A stretch of DNA of 20,996 nucleotides, from contig JABVXU010000778.1 of assembly GCA_013365365.1 (NCBI GenBank), positions 1-20,996 of the forward strand. Reading direction: 5' to 3'. This document shows positions 1-11,239 of the stretch, piece after piece. This stretch comes from Cruorifilaria tuberocauda. Taxonomy: Eukaryota > Nematoda > Chromadorea > Rhabditida > Onchocercidae. Each line of letters opens with the position of its first letter. Positions within the stretch are counted from its first letter, which is position 1. The notes beneath the pieces were generated by a model. The model had not been told where the DNA came from and did not search any database. It worked only from the letters and a program-made list of their open reading frames with translations. A program made the translations under genes and the position numbers.

Positions 1-2930
1 CCTATAGAAAATTTGAACAAAATTTTTTCTTTCTCCAATTTAAAAATTCTAATTCATGATAAATTTAAAGATGAATATATTAATTTTGATAAAAATTAAA
101 TTATTTTAAAATATAACGAATAAAATAGTTGATAGAGAATGGAAAAAATTGAATTTCAGGCATTGATTTCAGGTTAAACCCGTGCCAAATTGAAATTTAA
201 TGAAGAAAAATGACTAGGCAAGTAGCGCTAATCTGAAATAAAATAACTTTTTAAACTGAAAATTGTGTTATGAAATTACAAAGTCAAAAAAAAGACATTA
301 AATTATATAAAACATTATGAGATTAATTATTTTTAATGAAAATCAAACATTTCAATAATTGATGAATGATTTCTTCTTTAAAATATCATATCAAAAATCA
401 TTTCCCATATGAAAATGAAAAAAAAAAAGAAAGGAATGATAATGAATGACGAAAATATTGATAAGCTATCAGTGATTAATGCATAATATAACGATTGATT
501 AACAATATTATCAATAAATTATTCCATTTTTTTTTTAACCTATCAATTCATATATCTATAAATTCATCCATTATTCATTTGAAATATTTTTAATAAAATT
601 TAAACAAGAATTAATCTTAGTAAAACATTTGATAAATCTCAATGATGTGATCAAGTAAAATGAAATTTGACTGAAATTTATTTGGGTAAAAAGAAAAGGG
701 ATGAAACGAAAAGAGGACAAAATTGAAAAAAAAAAATTATTTGATTAATTAAATTAAAATTAGTACGTAAAAATTATTTCAATACAAAAAGTAAATTGAA
801 CGTATAAAACGTGAGATCGGTAAACCAAAAAAAAAAAAAAACTGAAACCTGTTATATGAAATTAAAAATCTGATCGAATGATGCATTAAACGATTCATTT
901 AAGAATTATGCTATATAAAATATTTAGCTTATAAATATTATTTAATGATACGTACAATGATTCAAGCATGATTACATGAAATATTTGATGGAAATATTAG
1001 AAATATTAAGGTATTTAAAGAAAAAAAAAATCGTATATATTTAAAATCTAGTCATTCCTGAATTTTAAAAATTTTTAATTTTACAACTGAAAATTGAAAA
1101 TAAGAATAAATAAGCATATTGAATCATTTTCCTCCACCTAAGAATTTAATTATCAAAATTATCGAATTTTCTTCCTTAAAAATAAAAACTTTTGAATCGT
1201 TATGAAAATCTGCATGTCATGCAGATATTATTGCAAGTTTTGTTCTTAAATGATAAATAAAAGATAGTAATCAATTAACTAATTAACGGTAATTAATTAA
1301 TTGATAAGTTCATATCATCACGTAATCATTAGCATAAAACATTGTTAAACATTAAACGAAATAAAAAAATTCCAGTTACGCAATAATTAAAAATACTGTA
1401 TAAATTTCAAATTAAAATAACCACGCATCATTGATTTCTATCAAAATAGATTTTTAAGAAAATAAAATATGCAATATTTAAAACATTTAAAAGTTAGGTA
1501 TTGACTAATTAACCGCCCCACTAATCTTGGATATACTTCAATGAACAAACCACCTATACCTATAATCATTTATAGCTAGAAATTGAAATTCCCATAATCC
1601 TCATCTAACCTGATTTTTGCATTTTTGAAATTTAATTTGCTGAACTTTTAACTTTCAAATACGAAAAAAAGTTAGGCATTATAAAGGTAGATTGAAATTT
1701 TATCCTATAAAAAAATTAGTTCAGATGAGGAAGGAAAAAAAAAATACATGGATGATAGTTTGTCATAGGTATTAAAAATTAAAAAAATTAGAAACCGTGT
1801 AATTTTTACATTTTTACAATCTCAATTAAACTAATATCGTCAAATTTTTTAATTTGCAGAATTTAAAGAATCTCTAAGTTTTAACTTGTGGTGCAAAAGT
1901 TACTGCTAATGGTAATTTTCTAATTACTTATTCTATATCCCATTTATTTTCGAAGTTATAAAGATATTTTGTGAGGGGCTATTATGAATAATGAATAAAT
2001 TAAAGATACAAAAAAATCTCTGCATTACTTTTCATCAATATTATTATTAAACCCGTCGAAGTCTAAAATTTCTCAATTTGCATTGAAGCTTAATTTTCAA
2101 ACAATAATAAATTATGAAACAATAATGAGAAAACACATTCATGAATTCATCGATATATCATAATAGGAAATTTACTGTTTTAAAATTAAACGAAAATATA
2201 TTAAAAATGAATTTGAGCTTTAAATGGAATGAAATGCTTCTTCAATCTATCTTCTTTTCTACTCATATCACTTATGAATTTTTATCAAATCCCTTGAATT
2301 TATCAATATTTGTCAACCGTTTATCAAATCCCTTGAAAATTTTTTAAAATATACAAAATTCTCCTGTTTTTTTTTTCTCTCTCTCTCTTAAAAGCATTTC
2401 ATTTCAATTGATTTGAATGCAAATTTATCCATCAATTCTTCTGTCATTCCAATGATGTCCTTTCAATTTTCTATCTTAGAAATGCTTATTTTTCAATATT
2501 TCCATCGTTACGAGAGGAGAAGCATCTATAAAAGAAGTTATATGCTAAAAAAAAAAAAAAAAATTAATTTAATTTTTTTTCAATAACGTTTACTACTTCC
2601 TATACTTAATTCAATTATTCAATTATCGAAAATGAATTCTTTAAAATATGTTTTAAAAACATAACGATGGAAAATTTCACAATTCAAAGCAAACTTCAAC
2701 ATTGAGTAAATTTTTACAAAAATTACCAATGCTAACAATAATGATAATACTAAATTATTAATAATAGTAAGTAATAAGCAATTAAGTAAAAAGTAAAAAT
2801 GGGCAGATTTAAAACAATACAAATACTTATTTTAAAGTATTGAAAATACAACTAGTATTTTGATGAGATCGATTTTAATGAAACATATAAAATATGCAAA
2901 TGTAAAAAAAAAAAAAAAAAAAAGAAAACC
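1..2930. other. AT-rich non-coding DNA downstream of the BED gene
   Basis: The region is dominated by A/T runs and stop codons in all frames, with no run of good splice sites or conserved protein motif. Small items noted are a 19-bp palindrome at 1208-1226 and a short direct repeat of ATCAAATCCCTTGAA at about 2285-2335. It should contain the BED gene 3' UTR near its right end. Confidence 0.6.
2874..2879 (-). terminator. Candidate polyadenylation signal (ATTAAA) of the BED gene
   Basis: ATTAAA on the minus strand about 55 nt after the BED gene stop codon. No canonical AATAAA lies nearer. In such AT-rich DNA this hexamer is common, so the call rests on position only. Confidence 0.3.
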
Positions 2931-3087
2931 TTACTGCGCCAAAACTTTTTGACACTTCCCACGAATTGCCCACATGAATTGTGCTTTATCCGTTTTTTTC
3001 CATGATTCTCGATTAAGTTCCATTCCATCATTTTGTACAGTAATGATTACTTCATCGTTCACTTCACTTAAGCACATTTTTAAACCT
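2931..3087 (-). CDS. BED gene terminal coding exon 6
   Basis: 157 nt, opening in phase 2 after a strong polypyrimidine acceptor (TTTTTTCAG). It reads GLKMCLSEVNDEVIITVQND to GKCQKVLAQ and stops at TAA (2931-2933). An ATTAAA, a variant polyadenylation signal, lies about 55 nt downstream on the minus strand. Confidence 0.8.
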
Positions 3088-5592
3088 CTGAAAAAAAAAA
3101 GGAAACAAATATGATCTTATTTATTAGCACCTGCAATTTATAGCTTATCATTATCATTGAAAGTAATTATTCATAGTTATTATCATTTTACGATCAATTT
3201 GCAAATTAATGCATTTTATAAAATAGTAATGAGTATTAGAATTTAAATATTTCCAAAAAAAATCCTCTTTTCATTTAATTCAATTCTATTAGTTTATTTA
3301 AAAAATTAGAAAGAATAAAAATTTTCCATTTTTTTGAAATAAACAAAATAATAATGAATGGACGAGAAAAAGAAGAAAGAATTGATACTTTAATTTATTG
3401 GCAGCAGTACGATTTGATTCAAATGATAATTGCGGATGATTATTACGATAATAAAATGATAATGTACAATCTAAATCAGTAGCTACCCGCATAAATATTG
3501 CCATTGAATCAGGATCAAATATCGAAAATCTAAAAATTTTATTGCTGCAAGTTAATAAAATTACGATTAAATTTATAAGTAAGAATTTTTTATAAATAAG
3601 TATTCGAATGCTAATTATAATTATTAACAAAAATGAAAAATTTTATAATAAAATTTATTTTATTAATTTCTTTAAGAGATTAGTAACACTCATCAAAGAT
3701 TTAAGAAATAATTTTTTCTTATCAACAATAACACTAGATTTAAATCAATTTTATTAGAATTTAAATTAGCGATAGTAAATTTTAAATTTCAATAGAAAAA
3801 AAAATCACCAAAAAGAAAACAGTACTCAAATTCAATACGCAAAAATTTACTCGTCTTTATCTTTACCTATTATTTTAAATCCATTACTCAATTACAAATT
3901 TCTCATCCAATATGTAAATTAATTAACAGTAACCTAATGAAAATTAATTTGTAATATCAAATCCTAAATTATTCAAAGTTCATTAACATTTATCACTAAC
4001 TATACTTATCCTAGATAAGTAATCGAAATAATTAAAGAATTAAGCGAAATTTTGAAAAATTGATCATAAAAATCACAAGTTGCCATAATTTATAATGATT
4101 ATCATAGCATTAGAAAAAAAAAATCATACGAATCAAAGATTTGTGATAGCGCTGAACTGATCGATGAAGCCGATTGATCAGTAGGATTTAGATGATTATG
4201 AACAGATGATATTAGTGGATTTGAAATATTCAATGCTGCTACAGATATATCAGCATTGCTATATCCACCACCATTACCATTCTAGAATTAAGCTACATAA
4301 ATTACTTTTCTCCTAAATTACTCTCGTCTATTTAAACTAATCGTATGATCCAAAAATAATCTTCTTAATACTCCTAAAATAATCCCTCATATTTTATCCC
4401 ATTGAAGATCATCGCAATTAACTTTAAGAGATCAATCTGTTTGATAATATTAACTATAAAAGTATATTACTGTTAAATACTCATGAAATAATAATCTGTT
4501 TCATGTCAACTTTGTGAAATAATTTATTTTATACCATTTACTTAAAGAATTGGATTAGAATGCATTACCTATTCTACCTATCTAATTATCAGATCATACT
4601 TCTTCCAAAGTAATTAAGCAAAACAAAAAAAAAAAAAAAGAATGATACTTCTTCTAACTTTCCACCAATTGTTAAACAACGATTATCAGTACTTCCTGTA
4701 TAACCAGCAGTTATATTGATTACTTCGGATGTACGTGGTATTGATGATAAAAAGTTAGATGATTTCTGCAAATCATACATCTAGATGATATTTAATGTTT
4801 AAATTTAAACAAAGCATTACTTCGTAAATTTAAAATTTTATAAAATTTAATTTGAAAAAAGGAAGTAAAAAAGAGAAACGAATAACACACACATACACAC
4901 ACACACTACACTCATACACACACACATACACGCACGCATATGCATACACAACATACACATACACGCACGCATATGCATACACAACATACACATACACGCA
5001 CGCATATTCATACACAACATACACATACACGCACGCATATGCATACACGCACGCATATTCATACACAACATACAGATACACGCACGCATATTCATACACA
5101 ACATACACATACACGCATGCATATGCTTACACAACATACACATACACGCATGCATATGCATACACAACATGCACATACATACACACATGCATGTACACAC
5201 ATGCATGTACACACATATACAAACATATATAGATATGTATATCAAAGTAAGAGAGTTAAAAGAGAAAGTTAATGAAAAGAAATAAATCACTTCAACAATG
5301 TTGCGGTCTGATGTGGCATTTAAACAACCATTATCATTGTAAGTAGAATCATTGATTGCATTATGATCAATATCTTTCAAATTTGTTGTACAGCAATTTG
5401 AAACCAATGATGATGAACGATTACTCTTAAAATTGCAATTTACCTTTTTTCTTCATCAAATAATTTCTCTAAATTTAAAATAATGCTTCAAAAAAAAAAA
5501 AAAGGAAAAATATTCCAACCCAAGGAAATGAATCAGCCGATGAATCATCCAATTGTCCAATTACGTCATTGGTTGTTTGTTGTTCCTGTTCC

Positions 5593-5649
<57 letters not shown>

Positions 5650-6389
5650 GGTAGTTTATCGCTTAAAATACCAACTCGTTGTTCAAGCCAATTTTGTGTT
5701 GTAATAATACCAGTTGAATTTAACTCATCCGTTGATGTTGATGATAAATCAATTCGATTTATTAATGGTTGATTACGATCACGAAGTGCACGTTGCTGTA
5801 AGATAGTCCAATCTTGTCCTTTAAAATGTATTGCACGTAAATGACCCCACATTGTTTTTGTTGAACTATCTTTTCGTTTTAAAATTTTTGCACAATGCAC
5901 GCAACGTACGTTACCATCAGATAAACGAATAAAATGCTTCCAAACACTTGATGGTTTAAATTTTTGCGATTTACGTTTTTTTGTTGTACCATTTTTCATT
6001 GTTCCACTATCATCATCATTATGATGATTTTCATGAATTGTTGATGATGTTAATCGTGCTAACATTTCCATTGAATATTCACCAATATTACTTATACTTA
6101 AGATAGCATTTCCATTATCCGTTTCCATCTTTTCCTCATCCATCATGTTCATTATTGCTGGAGAAGAAGACATCGAAAGATTGGAAATTTTTGTTGATGA
6201 TAAAGTATTATTATTATTATTATTATTATTACTATTATTACTATTATTACTGTTGGTAGAATCAGTAATAGAATTATCAATATTATTATTATTATTATTA
6301 CTATTATTCTTTTCAGAATTTACGCAATCTTCCGGACGTAAAGTAATATCCAAATTAGTAGGAAACGTTTCATTACGACCTTCCAACAT
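2931..6389 (-). CDS. BED-type zinc-finger protein, six coding exons, 523 aa
   Basis: Minus-strand exons are 6389-5520, 5425-5291, 4765-4649, 4281-4130, 3529-3389 and 3087-2931. Their phases fit (0,0,0,2,2) and the last ends in TAA, which supports the model. From the sequence: poly-Asn stretches near residues 28-36 and 53-61, a basic KKRK patch at 137-140 (possible nuclear localisation signal), and a BED finger at about 143-188 with the SSVWKHF lead-in, C163, C166, H183 and H188. A run of 19 Gln follows at 248-266. BED fingers are DNA-binding modules of chromatin factors and transposases; no transposase core is present, so a nuclear regulator is inferred. The C-terminal 150 residues are ordered-looking but not recognised. 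The start is the ATG at 6389, ten bases after an acceptor-like site. The weakest junction is the first donor (TGG|GTTGGA). Confidence 0.85.
3389..3529 (-). CDS. BED gene coding exon 5
   Basis: 141 nt, entering in phase 2 and leaving in phase 2 (AAATTAAA|GTATCA). It encodes FSIFDPDSMAIFMRVATDL and continues to ESNRTAANKL. The mix of hydrophobic and charged residues differs from the low-complexity N-terminus and suggests a folded domain. The acceptor is AAATTTTTAG. Confidence 0.78.
4130..4281 (-). CDS. BED gene coding exon 4
   Basis: 152 nt with acceptor ATTCTAG and donor GATTC|GTATGA, ending in phase 2. It reads NGNGGGYSNADISVAALN to SQIFDS, with the last Ser codon split. The phase-2 end is completed exactly by the next exon. 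Confidence 0.75.
4649..4765 (-). CDS. BED gene coding exon 3
   Basis: 117 nt, 39 codons, phase 0 on both sides, with a good acceptor (GATTTGCAG) and donor GAA|GTATCA. It reads KSSNFLSSIPRTSEVIN to IGGKLEE. Reading on into the intron gives a poly-Phe run from a T-tract, so the exon boundary is clear. Confidence 0.75.
4882..5225. repeat. 33-bp CA-rich minisatellite in BED gene intron 2
   Basis: About 4931-5160 is a tandem array of a unit like ACGCACGCATATGCATACACAACATACACAT (spelled here only in part as CGCACGCATA...), with starts 33 bp apart at 4931, 4964, 4997 and 5030. It is flanked by simple CA/TG repeats and ends in ATGCATGT repeats. Because 33 is a multiple of three, long open frames appear on both strands (Thr/His/Tyr or Cys/Val/Tyr rich), but they are repeat artefacts. 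Confidence 0.9.
5291..5425 (-). CDS. BED gene coding exon 2
   Basis: 135 nt, 45 codons, phase 0 at both ends, reading SNRSSSLVSNCCTT to SDRNIVE. The acceptor is TTTTAAG and the donor GAA|GTGATT. The low-complexity Ser/Asn/Asp content resembles the end of exon 1. The intron between exon 1 and this exon is only about 94 bp and contains another AG, so the acceptor choice is moderately certain. Confidence 0.7.
5520..6389 (-). CDS. BED gene coding exon 1 (start, BED finger, poly-Q)
   Basis: 290 codons open from ATG at 6389, beginning MLEGRNETFPTN and ending in SADSFPW. It holds both poly-Asn tracts, the basic patch, the whole BED finger and the poly-Gln tract. The frame stays open 14 codons past the proposed donor into a poly-T-derived Phe-rich stretch, which is typical intron read-through. 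An alternative donor at the Asp-Val codons of TTNDVIG (GAC|GTAATTGG) is possible and also phase 0. Confidence 0.85.
5592..5649 (-). repeat. CAA trinucleotide repeat encoding poly-Gln
   Basis: An essentially pure CAA run on the minus strand inside BED exon 1 encodes 19 Gln (residues 248-266), followed by an imperfect EQEQQ segment using CAG, GAA and CAA. A pure codon run suggests recent slippage and likely length variation between individuals. Confidence 0.9.
6206..6310 (-). repeat. AAT trinucleotide repeats encoding poly-Asn
   Basis: ATT repeats on the plus strand (AAT codons on minus), broken by AGT (Ser) codons, encode the two Asn-rich stretches at BED protein residues about 28-61. This is a coding low-complexity region. 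Confidence 0.85.
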
Positions 6390-6399
6390 TGTTGTATTT

Positions 6400-6420
6400 C
6401 TAAAAAATTTTTTAATTATC
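6400..6420 (-). promoter_or_regulatory. Splice or spliced-leader acceptor just upstream of the BED gene ATG
   Basis: On the minus strand an A/T-rich tract ends in TTTTTTAG at 6400, directly before AAATACAACAATG, so the start codon is ten bases past the AG. Nematode mRNAs often receive a trans-spliced leader this close to the ATG. An ordinary cis intron from an upstream 5' UTR exon would look the same. Upstream in-frame sequence is Phe/Tyr-rich low-complexity read-through, which argues against an earlier start. Confidence 0.5.
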
Positions 6421-7022
6421 AAAAAAAAAAAAATCAACACATAAACAAATATGTCATAGATAAATACGTCGTAAACAAATACGTCATAAACAAAAAAAAA
6501 ATATATTTCAAAAAAAAGAAAGAAAAAGAAAAATGCTTCTTTGTCAGATATCTGATATACAAAGCTTACAAAAAAATCTTTAAATTTTTTATTTAAAAAG
6601 AAATTTTTCAAAAAATTTTAATTAAAAAATTAAATTAATAAATTTTTTTAATTAATCAAAAATACAATAATTATATAATTTTAATATTATTAAAAATTTT
6701 TAAAATTATTATATTCTACAATAAACTGTAAGAGATTTTTCATCACCACATATACATCACACATCAGCAAAATCATAGATGGCTTCATTAACAGAATGGA
6801 TATAATTAACCTCGGAACTCTCACCAGGTAATAATGATGATTTACGGGGGAGGAACTATAGGAATGAAATAGTAAAGTGAAGAGAGGAGCTAAATAATCT
6901 GTGAAAATGAAAAAGCTAAATGACCGAAGAAGAAGAAGAAGTACTGTTGTTTGTTATTTTCTCTCATATAATTTGAAGAAGGAGAAAAAATCATTTTAAG
7001 AGATTTCAGATAATCCCTGAAA

Positions 7023-7049
7023 TCTCTCTCTCTCTCTCTCTCTCTCTCT
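7023..7049. repeat. CT dinucleotide microsatellite
   Basis: An uninterrupted (TC)n run of about 13 units in the intergenic interval upstream of the BED gene. Confidence 0.9.
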
Positions 7050-7224
7050 TTCACATGGAGAATGACCTAAGTGGTTTTCAATTTGACATGATATGAAGGC
7101 GATATGATATGTAAAACTTGCTATGATCATTTGATATGTTATGAATTAATATTAGTCATGTGATAATATATAGAAAATGATTTCTCAAAAATCTCAAATC
7201 TCGAAATCCTAAAATGATTTTTCA

Positions 7225-7690
7225 AAAAAAGAAATTTCAATTTCATATTATTCCATTGACTTCAAAAACTTTTGATATGGAAATTATCAGCATTTGCATG
7301 GTATAGCTAAAAAAAGAACTCATTTCGAAAAAATCCTGACCTTTGACTTTGAGAAAATGATTTCACAAAAATCTTATAGGAAATTTCAACTTAATATTAT
7401 TCCATTGAGTTCAAAATAAAAAAAAAGCTTTTGATATGAAAATTATCAGCATTGCATGGTATAGCTAAAAAAAGAACTCATCTCGAAAAAAACCTGACCT
7501 TTGACATTGAGAAAGTGATTTCACAAAAATCTTATAGGAAATTTCAACTTCATATTATTCCATTGAGTTCAAAATAAAAAAAAAAGCTTTTGATATGAAA
7601 ATTAACGCCACCACACGGTCTAGCTATAAAGAAGAAGAAGAAAGAACTCATCTAGGAAAAAACCCTGACCTTTGACATTGACATGATAGC
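7225..7690. repeat. Diverged tandem repeat, unit about 160-170 bp, three copies
   Basis: The block containing TTCAATATTATTCCATTGA-like sequence, TTTTGATATGAAAATTA, TATAGCTA..AAGAACTCAT and CCTGACCTTTGAC occurs three times. CCTGACCTTTGAC starts near 7335, 7493 and 7664. Copies differ by small indels. There is no coding potential. Confidence 0.8.
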
Positions 7691-8440
7691 GAGACATCAA
7701 ACGCTCAAATGAGCAGTAAATATATCTTAAAATCTCTTCTGAGGATAGTTTTAATTATGATGCGCAGATCACTTAAAATACCATCTCTAATGTAAGATTG
7801 TAACAATAGGTCATAAATTGACCCCTTGTTGAAGGAAAGAAAGATTGAGAAGGGATTCTTACTCGAATAATTCGAACTTTTAATATTTAAACTAGGATTA
7901 TGATTGTAAAATTCATGCGGAGAAAAAAAAAACAATACTAATTAATTGATCAAATCAAATTTGCAAATGGTACTTCAATTAAAATCAAAATAACTAAAAA
8001 AAATGTTAGTTTAAAAAAACTTTACTCTAAAAATTTGATATTATTTTAAAAAAGTAATTCCAATTTACACACACTTTTTACTCGATTAGCTAAAGTTGAT
8101 AGCAATTTATTTGAAAATGATAAATGATAGCTTAAAAAAACAAAAACAAAAACATTAAATGCCAGAATGACAAAACTTAAAGGTTAAATGCCAAAACAAC
8201 AAATTTAATCGATTACATTTTACACGTCATTTTCATATTATGGGGATTTTCAACTATTACCTAATTTCCTTCTAACTTTTAGTTTAATATACCATTCATT
8301 ATTTCATTCAAAGAAAATAAAAATACGATTTAAAGAGCTAATTTAAAACAACAACAAAAAAAAAAAGAAACTATAGAAATGAATGAAATCGAAGAAATGA
8401 TAAATTCAGAGATCATAAAATATAAAAATAAATTAATGAC

Positions 8441-8612
8441 AGCAATAACAATAATAACAACAATAATAATAACAATAATAGCGGTAATTAATAATAATTA
8501 ATAAATGGTAATGATAAAAATCAATAATAACAATAGTAATAATAATAATAATAATGACAATAATGATAATAATAATGATAATAACAATAAAAATAATAAT
8601 AATAATAATGGA
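8441..8612. repeat. Imperfect AAT/ATA-rich low-complexity tract
   Basis: Interrupted AAT, AAC and GAT trinucleotides over about 170 bp, consistent with an aged microsatellite in intergenic DNA. Confidence 0.8.
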
Positions 8613-9467
8613 ATATGATAAAAATGAGAAGTAACAATTTCATTTGCGATATTTTCATTTATTCAAACCTTTTTTCTTTCTTCACTTTGCCATTTTGTCA
8701 TTTCAAAATTTTCTAATTTAAACATAAATTAGCAAATTACTGAAAGTAATAAAATCATTGCATTAATTAATTAATGACGTAACTTTTTTTTTTATTGCTA
8801 AATGTTTAGCATAAAAAAAAATATTTCATTTCTAAAATGCAACTAAGAATTTGATATTTATTTATTTGATAAAAAAATTATTGAAAAAAAAACATAAATA
8901 TCGTTTATTTTTTAATCTTAGAAAAAAACAACAACGAGTAAAAAAAAAAGAACGAGAATTTCTTGCAAAATTTCATTCATTCATTCAATTACTGAAAGTA
9001 AAATTAGAGGAAAATTTATCGAAGATAATTTATCGGGAACGGCAGAATACGGTAGGATAATTTATAGGGAAACGGAAAGAGCGGGGGAAAGAAATTAACT
9101 CCAATCAAATATTCCTCAATCATAAAAAGATATAATCATTTCAAGCGGAGTATTTCTAAAACATAGAAATTTATATTTAATCTACTCATTACGTAAAAAT
9201 ATTACTGCAGTTATTTCTAAGACTATCTTCTATTAGAATCTCCCGAGATTCACCATAATAATTCTTGATAAAATGGGGAAGATAGCAACGATTAAGCAAT
9301 AAAAATCGATAACATTACGACTGATGCTTCTTTTTTTTTTCCACTCTTGCTTATCGAAATTTTCCATTTAATTATGATTATATAACTTTTAAGCAGCAAT
9401 AAGTAATTTATAACTTATATTACAAAGAGCCATATATCATTATTATTACTATCGACCGGTATACTTC

Positions 9468-9542
<75 letters not shown>
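9468..9542. repeat. ATT trinucleotide microsatellite
   Basis: About 25 nearly perfect ATT units, intergenic. The purity suggests recent expansion and polymorphism. Confidence 0.95.
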
Positions 9543-10029
9543 CGCTGTTATCGATTTTATGATAATTAAATATCTTAATAAATAGTTAATAATAATTAAT
9601 CACGATTATTCATAAATAATAAAATAAATGTAAAAAAATGTTAAACTTTATAAATCAATAATCAATTTTTCAACTATTTTCAATAAATTTTTTACACAAA
9701 AATTTTTTTAAAATGTATTGTTGATAATGTTACTGATGCCATTTGTAAACAACATTCTTAAAAAGTCAAATAATTGAATAACTGATTAAAAAATTTTGCC
9801 GAATAATACCATCTGTTATAATAGATTGATAAAGATTTCATCAAAGTTATTTTTTTAATAATTAATTATAGATAATTTATTTACATAAATTTCACTTTAT
9901 ATATTTATTTATTTCTAAACAGTAATATTAGCATGATATATAATAAAATTTGTTCAGATCTTTTTTTTCTTATCACTAAGCATATTAAATTATCTATCTT
10001 TTATTATCGAATAATATGTCTAAGAAGAC

Positions 10030-10550
10030 ATTGCACTGATATGGAAGGAAGTGATTGGATAAGGTGATGATAATATTTGATCTGTTTTTAAGATGATGAT
10101 AATATTTGATCTATAATAATTTAAATATCTTGTAATAAATCGATTAATCATTTAATCTGTTATGAAAATTACTAATTTGATTACTTCACTAATCTTAATT
10201 TTCTGATAAAATATTTGATCTGTTTTTCTTCAATGATCTATAATAATTAAATATTTGATCTGTTTTTCTTCAATGATCTATAATAATTAAATATTTGATC
10301 TGTTTTTCTTCAATGATCTATAATGATTTAAATATCTTGTAATAAATCGATTAATCATTTAATCTATTATGAAAATTATTAATTTAATTACTTGGCTAAT
10401 TTTAATTTTCCGATAAAATATTTGATCTATCTTTCTTCAATGATCTATAATGATTTAAATATCTTATAATAAATCGATCAATAATGATTTAATCTGTTAT
10501 CAAAATTATTAATTTGATACTACTCGGCTAATTTTAATTTTATAATAAAT
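10030..10550. repeat. Nested tandem repeat (40-bp and longer units)
   Basis: A segment with TTTAAATATCTTGTAATAAA, ATCGATTAATC, AATCTGTTATGAAAATTA and AATTTTC.GATAAAATATTT occurs three times, starting near 10108, 10315 and 10440. Within it a 40-bp unit (ATATTTGATCTGTTTTTCTT and onward) is repeated at 10211, 10251 and 10291. Intergenic and without open frames. Confidence 0.85.
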
Positions 10551-11082
10551 AGAAAGATTATTTTCGAAGAATAAAAAATAATCTTAGGTAAGCTTACCTA
10601 ATATCTTACTTTTTGTAAAAGCTTTTTAAGAGTTCATTATTTTATAGAGGTTGAAAGAGGAAGAAAGAAAAGAAAAGAAATTAAAAATGAACAATTCTGA
10701 ATGTCATTCTCTTCTCATTGTTTGCTTTTAGTATTTATCATTTTGAGAGAGAAATGGAAAATAATCATCCTTAAAGATATATATTTGATAATATTAATAA
10801 AATATTAAGTAAACTTATTCCAACTTAATCTAATTTAATTAAACTTATATTCTATTACAATATGAAATCGTACAAGTATATTATTTGATAGTTTCACTGT
10901 TAATTAAAGTTAAACAAAAAAAAAAAGAAATCAATCAAAAATTACAAATCAAAATATTTAAATTATTTTAGCTAATCAAATTAATATTTTAATAACAGAT
11001 TAAAGCAAAAATTAAATTAAATTATAAATCAAAACATTTAAATATTTGATATAGCAATAAGAAGATTTATCATTTTATACTT

Positions 11083-11239
11083 TATCAAAAAGTAAACTTA
11101 ATTATCAGAGAATGAATAAAATCAAATTAACACTTAATTAAATCAAAGGATGACTTTAAATATATCACTCACGTCATTTATTTATTCATCTGTAGTAAAT
11201 AAATGACGTAAATGCCTTTAGTGATATTACTTTTTGATA
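11083..11239. repeat. Imperfect inverted repeat / fold-back
   Basis: Three nested matching arms: TATCAAAAAGTAA at 11083-11095 with its complement at 11227-11239, TATCACT at 11163-11169 with its complement at 11220-11226, and ACGTCATTTATTTA at 11171-11184 with its complement at 11196-11209, leaving an 11-nt loop. The left arm carries about 67 extra bases. It could be a small non-autonomous transposon relic or a hairpin. Confidence 0.7.

Noticed and set aside
2141..2347. 68-codon plus-strand open frame (and similar short frames at 2619-2822, 7705-7935 and 8851-9060)
   Set aside because: Low-complexity Asn/Lys/Phe/Ile composition typical of chance frames in AT-rich DNA, no motifs or splice context.
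4931..5160. CRISPR-like regular repeats
   Set aside because: The units are contiguous with no unique spacers and lie in an intron of a eukaryotic gene.
4830..5407. Long open frames on both strands through the CA-rich repeat
   Set aside because: They arise because the 33-bp repeat unit is a multiple of three and lacks stops; only 5291-5425 fits a real BED exon.
5520..6389. hAT-type transposase, because of the BED finger
   Set aside because: No RNase-H-like transposase core or dimerisation domain follows, exons are multiple, and no terminal inverted repeats were seen around the gene.
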